Positions 58,979 to 64,000 of a DNA stretch of 64,000 bases are shown here, piece after piece. A program made the position numbers and the translations under genes. Numbering within the stretch: position 1 is the stretch's first letter; each line of letters starts with the position of its first letter. The stretch comes from an uncultured Lachnospiraceae bacterium (lineage in GTDB: Bacteria; Bacillota; Clostridia; Lachnospirales; Lachnospiraceae), in assembly GCA_910583835.1 (NCBI GenBank), contig CAJTYM010000016.1:1-64000 (forward strand). Reading direction: 5' to 3'. Below the pieces are notes generated by a model. That model was not told where the DNA came from. It saw only the letters and a list, made by a program, of their open reading frames with translations, and did not search any database.

Positions 58979-61900
58979 ATGAAACAGTATGTGAAACGCT
59001 GTCTGGCATTCGTGTTAAGCTTTGCCATGATGGCAACCATGCTCCCTTCATTGCCGGTGCAGGCGGCAGGGGAGGAGCAACAGGCGATTGGCACTACGCA
59101 GACAATAAACTGCGGGAAGTTTGTGCGCGCCGGGGCTTTCAGCGGAAAGCCAGAGAATAAGGAGGCTACCGCTGCCTCTATCCTGATAGGAACTAAGAAT
59201 ACGAATGCGGCAGGAAATCAGGAGGCGGCTGCCTATGTAAACCAGGAGACGGCAACAGCCAGCAAGAATATTGGCGGCAACAGGGTGGCAGCCATGGCGT
59301 TTGAACTGCCGGCGAAGAAAGTCAGCGACAGCGAGGGAGGCATAGACCCGGATCTTATCAGCCATGCGGAAGCGGTCATTACCATATTTGATGGCAACGA
59401 CCAGCTGCAGGGAGGGGTTCAGACCAAGGCAGCCATCTTCCAGGTGGATGCTGCAAAATATGCAGGTTTGGCGGATGATACGGCGGCAAATGCGCCGGGG
59501 GCGACTTTCCCGGCAAAAGACGGCTATGCCAAAGATAAAACAGTATACAGCAAGGAGTGGATTGGCTATCACAATTATGCAGACCAGAAGCAGAAGGTGA
59601 CGTTTGATGTGACTGACTGGGTAAAGGAAGCGGTGAGGAATGGAGACAAATATGCCATTTACCGTCTGCAGACAGTGACTGCGGGTTACTTTATATATCA
59701 CAGGCTGAATACGAATGAAAGCCCACAGCTTTCCATAACCACGCTGACGGAAGAGGAAGTGGTAGCGCAGGTTAAGAATGATATCAACGTGCCGAAGGAG
59801 ACGAGAGGGAACTTTACCCTTCCGCTTGAGGGCGTATGCAAAACCAAGATTGCCTGGTCTTCTTCCGATGACTGCATTAAGATTGAGGATGGAAAGGCAG
59901 TTGTGACAAGACCCACGGATGCGGATAAGGAAGTGACCTTGACAGCAACTATTTCTCGTGGGGCAGCAACAGATACAGCAACATACAAAGTAAAAGTGTT
60001 AAAACGTGTATTTGGCGAGGCATGGGCAACGTTTGATTTTAATGCGGATGCCCAGGACGGCAAATTTACATCCGGCAGCGTGGAGGCTGTTATCACCGGA
60101 ACAGGAACCGGAGCATCATTGCAGGAAAGAGATGCAGAGAATGGAAAGGCTTTGTATCTGGACGGTTCTGCAAAATGGCTGAACCTGCAGGCAGCAGGAG
60201 GCGGCAGCCTGTTGACGGGAGTTGAGGAACTTACCGTTTCCTTCGATGCCAAACCGGACAGGACCGGCACAAACTGGGGATTCTATGCGGCGCCCGATGA
60301 TAAGACCCAGACAAATAACAAAGAGCATTATATCGGGGCATTGATAAACGGCGGAAATACCAAGATTGAGAGATATAATAATACCAATGGGCGTCCGGCA
60401 ACAATATCAGCGCCTACGGGAACGGATTGGTCCCATGTGGATGTTGTGTTTGAGGAGGCTGCAACGGTTCTCTATGTGGATGGCATAAGAGCCGGGAGCG
60501 TAGCCAGCAGCTATAAGCTAGGCGATATCCTTGGCAATGCCAGCATCTTCCAGATTGGAAAGGCAAACTGGGGAAATGGGGAATATTACAAAGGCTGGAT
60601 TGACAACTTTACGATTTATGACCATGCACTGACGCCGACAGAACTTTGCAGCGTTGAAGAAGTGACGCGGCTGGTCAGCGATGACTCGGGCTCCCTGGCA
60701 GTTCCTGCGCAGGTAAAGGCAGACTTTGAACTTCCGGTTAAGGGTGAGAATGGCTCAGACATCAGCTGGACAGTTACAAAAGGCACTGCCATTAAGATTG
60801 AAAATAACAAGGCAGCCGTGACCAGGTCGGAAGAGAAGGATGAGGAAGTAACGCTGAAAGCAGAACTTTCCATCGGACAGGTGAAGAAGACGAAGGACTT
60901 TCAGGTGACGGTTTTGAAAAAACCGAATGCTGCAGAAAGCATCAGAGCCGCATTGGAGGCGATTGTGATTCCCAATGCCAATGATATCCGCGACAATATC
61001 ACGCTTCCTGTTGAGGTTCAAGTGCCTGGTGAGCCGGAAAAGGTGACAGTTACCTGGAAATCTGATAAGACGGATATCATCACAGACAGCAAGAATGATA
61101 AAAACCAGGAGGCCGGCATGGTAACGCGCCCGGCACAGGACACAGAGGTAACCTTGACAGCCACCGCTTCTATGCAGGGGCAGTCAGATCATAAAGACAT
61201 CAAAGTTACCGTAAAGGCGAAGAAAGAAATGGGCAAGAACACTTCCTACCTGTTTGCGCACTTTACAGGTACGGAGGGGCGCGCTACCGATGAGCAGATT
61301 TATTTTGCAACGAGTGAGGACGGCAGCAACTGGCTGGATATGACAGCCAATGGAGATCCTGCGCTGACTTCCACGGTAGGAGAAGAGGGAGTCCGCGACC
61401 CATTCCTGCTCCGTTCCCATAACGGTGATAAGTTCTGGCTGATAGCTACCGATCTGAGCATTTTCCACCGCGGCGGCTGGGGCAATGCACAGGCAACAAC
61501 AACCGGCAGCACAGAACTCGTAATCTGGGAATCCACAGATTTGGTGAACTGGGGAGAACCCCGCCTTGCAGATGTGGCTTCTAAGATACCCGGGGCAGGA
61601 ATGGCATGGGCGCCGGAAGCGTTTTATGATTCCGAGACCGGCAACTATGTCGTTTACTGGGCAACGCGTTCTGTGGAGACAAATGAAATCGGCGCGCCGG
61701 TAAATATGTTCTACTGCACGACCAGGGATTTCTACACATTTACAGAACCGGTGCTGTGGATTGACCGCGACCATGACATTATTGACACCACGATGATTTA
61801 TAACGACAAAGACGGCAAATATTACCGCGCTTCCGGAGATGGGCAGATTACAATTGAATCCAGCGAGTCCATTTATGACGGCTGGCAGATTATTGGCACA

Positions 61901-64000
61901 TTAAAGGATATATTTAACAATAATAACTATAGCGGCGGCAAGTTGGAAGGACCGGAGTTTTTCGAGTACTGTGAAGATGACTGGCTGAAAAATGAGCAAG
62001 GCGAACCTGTCCGCACCTGGGGGCTGATGTGCGACCAGTATGCTGAGGGCAAGGGCTACCTGCCGTTCCGTACGACTGATTTGTCTGATATGTCGACAAA
62101 CAGCTGGTCAGCGGCAACAGATATAAAGTTCGGTTCCTTGAAGAAACGCCATGGGACGATTCTTCCGGTAACGGATGCAGAGTACAAGGCAGTGATGAAT
62201 AAGTTTGGCTACCCTGTAGGGGATGAGCCCATAGAGCAGAAAGTCCTTGCTGAATTTGACTTTGATGAGGAGACAGATTTAGGGGACGGAAAGAAAGGCT
62301 TTACCAGTGAGAATGCCAAGGCAGTGGGAAATTACACCTTAAAGGACAGTTATGACAGCGAAGCCGGCAAGGCGCTGTATCTGGACGGCAGCGATACGAA
62401 TTTCCTGGCGGTTACAGACAAAAATGGCAAGAGCCTTCTGACCGGTGTAAAGGAAATGACAATTTCCTATGAATTCAAACCGGACCGCTCAAGCACCAAT
62501 TGGGTGATGTATGCAGCTCCCGGCACAAGTGCGCCGACAAATAACAATGAGCGGTACTTAGGAATTCTGGCAAATAATGGCAAGACCACGTTGGAACGCT
62601 ATAATAACAGCGGAAAACGGCCGACAAACCCCAGTGTACAGACGGACAACGGCTGGAGCAGGGTAGATATTGTGATGACGGAGACGTCCACTACGATGTA
62701 TTTAAACGGAGAGAAAGTGACGACAGCCGACAGTGAATACAAGCTCGCGTATATTCTGGGAGGTTCCAGTATCCTGCAGATTGGTAAGGCGAACTGGGGA
62801 AGCGGAGAATACTGCAAAGGGTGGATTGACAACTTCCGCATCGAGAATAAAGCGCTTACCGAGGCACAGGTACAGGCGATGGTTGGCGATTTTGCAGACA
62901 GGATTCCCTTGGAAATCACCTCTGCTACCGTGGGAACAGCCCCCAACCGGACAGCCGCCCTCGAATACCGCGGAACAGACGACCATACGGCAATTACGTC
63001 CCTTGTGGATTATGGCAAGAGGGAAATTCAGCCTTATGTACGCAAAGGTACAGATTTGACGCAGATTCCGGTAAATATCAGCTTGAATGAAACGATTGAC
63101 AGCATCAAAGCAGACGGAAAAGCATTTACAAATGGCTCTAAATTAGATTTATCCAAAGATGTTGCGATTGTTCTCACAAAGGGCAGCAAGACAACGACAT
63201 GGAAATTAAAGAAACCGATATTCAGCAACAACCCGGTATTGCCTGGTCAGTATGCAGACCCGGATATTGATTATTTTGACGGAAAGTTCTGGATTTACCC
63301 GACGACAGACGGTTATCCGTCCTGGAGCGGCACAGTCTTCCATGCATTTTCCTCGCCGGATATGGTGAACTGGGAAGATGAAGGCATTATCATGGAACTG
63401 GCAAAAACGAATCCGGGCGTGAACGACAAAGGCGTACAGATTGCAGCCTCCCCATGGGCGGTAAAGGGCAGCGCGTGGGCGCCGACAATTGAGAAGAAAA
63501 ACGGAAAATATTATTTCTACTACTGCGGCAAAGAAGAAAGCGGTTCCTCCTCTGTAGGAGTGGCAGTGGCAGATAATCCGGCAGGACCTTATACCGATAA
63601 AGGAACGCCGTTGGTTACCAAAGCTATGACTGATAAAGCCGGGGCAGGCGTAGGCCAGGCCATCGATCCTTCCATCTTTACAGATGATAATGGGAAATCC
63701 TATATTCTTCTTGGAAATGGCAGCGCGGTTATCGCCGAGCTGAACGATGATATGATGAGCATCAAGGACGGCACCATCAAACGGATTAGTGGGCTGACAG
63801 ATTTCCGTGAGTCTGTAATTGTAACGAAGAAAGATGGCAAGTATTATTGGACCTGGTCCTGTGATGACGCCAACAGCCCCAATTACCATGTGAATTATGG
63901 CGTCAGCGATAAATTGATTCAGGATGATGGGACCGTAAAGGTAGAATTAAAGAAGAAAAACCTCCTGAGCAAGGATGAGGGCAAGAACATTCTGGGCAGC
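58979..64000 (+). CDS. secreted double-GH43 arabinosidase/arabinanase-like protein (3' end outside window)
   Basis: At least 1674 residues, open to the window end. Signal peptide (RCLAFVLSFAMMATMLPSLP, cleavage after VQA). Then a beta region ending in LSITTL, atypical Ig-like units, a LamG module (VEELTVSFDAKPDRT to GWIDNFTIYDHAL, about residues 415-555), more Ig-like units, a first GH43-like five-bladed propeller (about 745-1070: EGVRDPFLLRS, MAWAPEAFYD, IIDTTMIYND, LEGPEFFEY), a second LamG (VKEMTISYEFKPDRS), and a second GH43 (from GQYADPDIDYFDGKFW, with AIDPSIFTDD and DFRESVIVTKKDGK). The second propeller keeps all three acidic residues. GH43 enzymes act on arabinan or xylan, so pectic arabinan is a good guess. 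AAAGGAGGAG precedes the ATG. Confidence 0.9.
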   Translation, partial: MKQYVKRCLAFVLSFAMMATMLPSLPVQAAGEEQQAIGTTQTINCGKFVRAGAFSGKPENKEATAASILIGTKNTNAAGNQEAAAYVNQETATASKNIGGNRVAAMAFELPAKKVSDSEGGIDPDLISHAEAVITIFDGNDQLQGGVQTKAAIFQVDAAKYAGLADDTAANAPGATFPAKDGYAKDKTVYSKEWIGYHNYADQKQKVTFDVTDWVKEAVRNGDKYAIYRLQTVTAGYFIYHRLNTNESPQLSITTLTEEEVVAQVKNDINVPKETRGNFTLPLEGVCKTKIAWSSSDDCIKIEDGKAVVTRPTDADKEVTLTATISRGAATDTATYKVKVLKRVFGEAWATFDFNADAQDGKFTSGSVEAVITGTGTGASLQERDAENGKALYLDGSAKWLNLQAAGGGSLLTGVEELTVSFDAKPDRTGTNWGFYAAPDDKTQTNNKEHYIGALINGGNTKIERYNNTNGRPATISAPTGTDWSHVDVVFEEAATVLYVDGIRAGSVASSYKLGDILGNASIFQIGKANWGNGEYYKGWIDNFTIYDHALTPTELCSVEEVTRLVSDDSGSLAVPAQVKADFELPVKGENGSDISWTVTKGTAIKIENNKAAVTRSEEKDEEVTLKAELSIGQVKKTKDFQVTVLKKPNAAESIRAALEAIVIPNANDIRDNITLPVEVQVPGEPEKVTVTWKSDKTDIITDSKNDKNQEAGMVTRPAQDTEVTLTATASMQGQSDHKDIKVTVKAKKEMGKNTSYLFAHFTGTEGRATDEQIYFATSEDGSNWLDMTANGDPALTSTVGEEGVRDPFLLRSHNGDKFWLIATDLSIFHRGGWGNAQATTTGSTELVIWESTDLVNWGEPRLADVASKIPGAGMAWAPEAFYDSETGNYVVYWATRSVETNEIGAPVNMFYCTTRDFYTFTEPVLWIDRDHDIIDTTMIYNDKDGKYYRASGDGQITIESSESIYDGWQIIGTLKDIFNNNNYSGGKLEGPEFFEYCEDDWLKNEQGEPVRTWGLMCDQYAEGKGYLPFRTTDLSDMSTNSWSAATDIKFGSLKKRHGTILPVTDAEYKAVMNKFGYPVGDEPIEQKVLAEFDFDEETDLGDGKKGFTSENAKAVGNYTLKDSYDSEAGKALYLDGSDTNFLAVTDKNGKSLLTGVKEMTISYEFKPDRSSTNWVMYAAPGTSAPTNNNERYLGILANNGKTTLERYNNSGKRPTNPSVQTDNGWSRVDIVMTETSTTMYLNGEKVTTADSEYKLAYILGGSSILQIGKANWGSGEYCKGWIDNFRIENKALTEAQVQAMVGDFADRIPLEITSATVGTAPNRTAALEYRGTDDHTAITSLVDYGKREIQPYVRKGTDLTQIPVNISLNETIDSIKADGKAFTNGSKLDLSKDVAIVLTKGSKTTTWKLKKPIFSNNPVLPGQYADPDIDYFDGKFWIYPTTDGYPSWSGTVFHAFSSPDMVNWEDEGIIMELAKTNPGVNDKGVQIAASPWAVKGSAWAPTIEKKNGKYYFYYCGKEESGSSSVGVAVADNPAGPYTDKGTPLVTKAMTDKAGAGVGQAIDPSIFTDDNGKSYILLGNGSAVIAELNDDMMSIKDGTIKRISGLTDFRESVIVTKKDGKYYWTWSCDDANSPNYHVNYGVSDKLIQDDGTVKVELKKKNLLSKDEGKNILGS

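Overview
The window looks like a chromosomal segment of a spore-forming gut Clostridium, most likely a Lachnospiraceae member. The basis is gene content: a spoIID/spoIIQ-type sporulation pair, very large secreted multi-module glycan enzymes with Lys-rich Big_2 or fibronectin-like C-termini, a GH112 lacto-/galacto-N-biose phosphorylase, YesM/YesN-type sensing, strong AGGAGG ribosome sites, and near-consensus sigma-A promoters (for example tyrS, TTGACA-17-TATAAT). I see no rRNA, CRISPR array, phage or insertion sequence. One tRNA (Cys) is present.

Layout. 0-3 kb: an SPFH protein, then an ECF sigma factor overlapping its probable membrane anti-sigma factor. 3-6.7 kb (minus strand): a secreted GH53 endo-galactanase. 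7.1-7.3 kb: tRNA-Cys with its own promoter and terminator. 7.4-12.7 kb: a chemoreceptor, an OmpR-type response regulator with its histidine kinase, and two PepSY proteins; the first PepSY gene is preceded by an 11-bp direct-repeat operator. 12.7-14.1 kb: an RsmF-type rRNA methyltransferase. 14.1-14.6 kb: a compact type I toxin-antitoxin locus (26-residue holin-like peptide on the minus strand, antisense RNA on the plus strand). 14.6-25.4 kb: stand-alone trpB, the GH112 phosphorylase, two large hybrid histidine kinases around an HD-GYP response regulator, and a DegV protein. 25.5-26.8 kb: tyrS (minus). 27-37 kb: two tandem paralogous beta-helix/InlB-repeat surface proteins of about 1420 residues, a zinc-ribbon protein between them, and a class B sortase overlapping the second. 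37-42.6 kb: a second chemoreceptor, then metG-tatD-rsmA. 42.6-45 kb (minus): a radical-SAM protein and its partner, driven by a promoter flanked by two perfect LexA-type boxes. 45.2-47.8 kb: spoIID, a degenerate spoIIQ-like M23 gene, a gene remnant and a GIY-YIG protein. 47.9-64 kb: a structured leader or small RNA, a 1912-residue LamG/Big_2 protein, a Uma2 nuclease-fold protein, a solute-binding lipoprotein with YesM/YesN partners, and a two-GH43 arabinanase-like protein cut by the window end.

How the parts fit. The GH53 protein, the LamG protein and the double-GH43 protein together suggest degradation of pectin (RG-I) galactan and arabinan side chains outside the cell. GH112 suggests intracellular phosphorolysis of beta-galactosyl-HexNAc disaccharides from host glycans. 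The hybrid kinases, HD-GYP protein and YesMN trio are probably sugar or surface sensors. The most interesting signals not explained by plain gene annotation are the RNA antitoxin, the kissing-loop RNA, the SOS-controlled radical-SAM module, the sortase cluster with its unusual anchors, and a shared CGCAA-NN-TTGCG palindrome upstream of two surface-protein genes.
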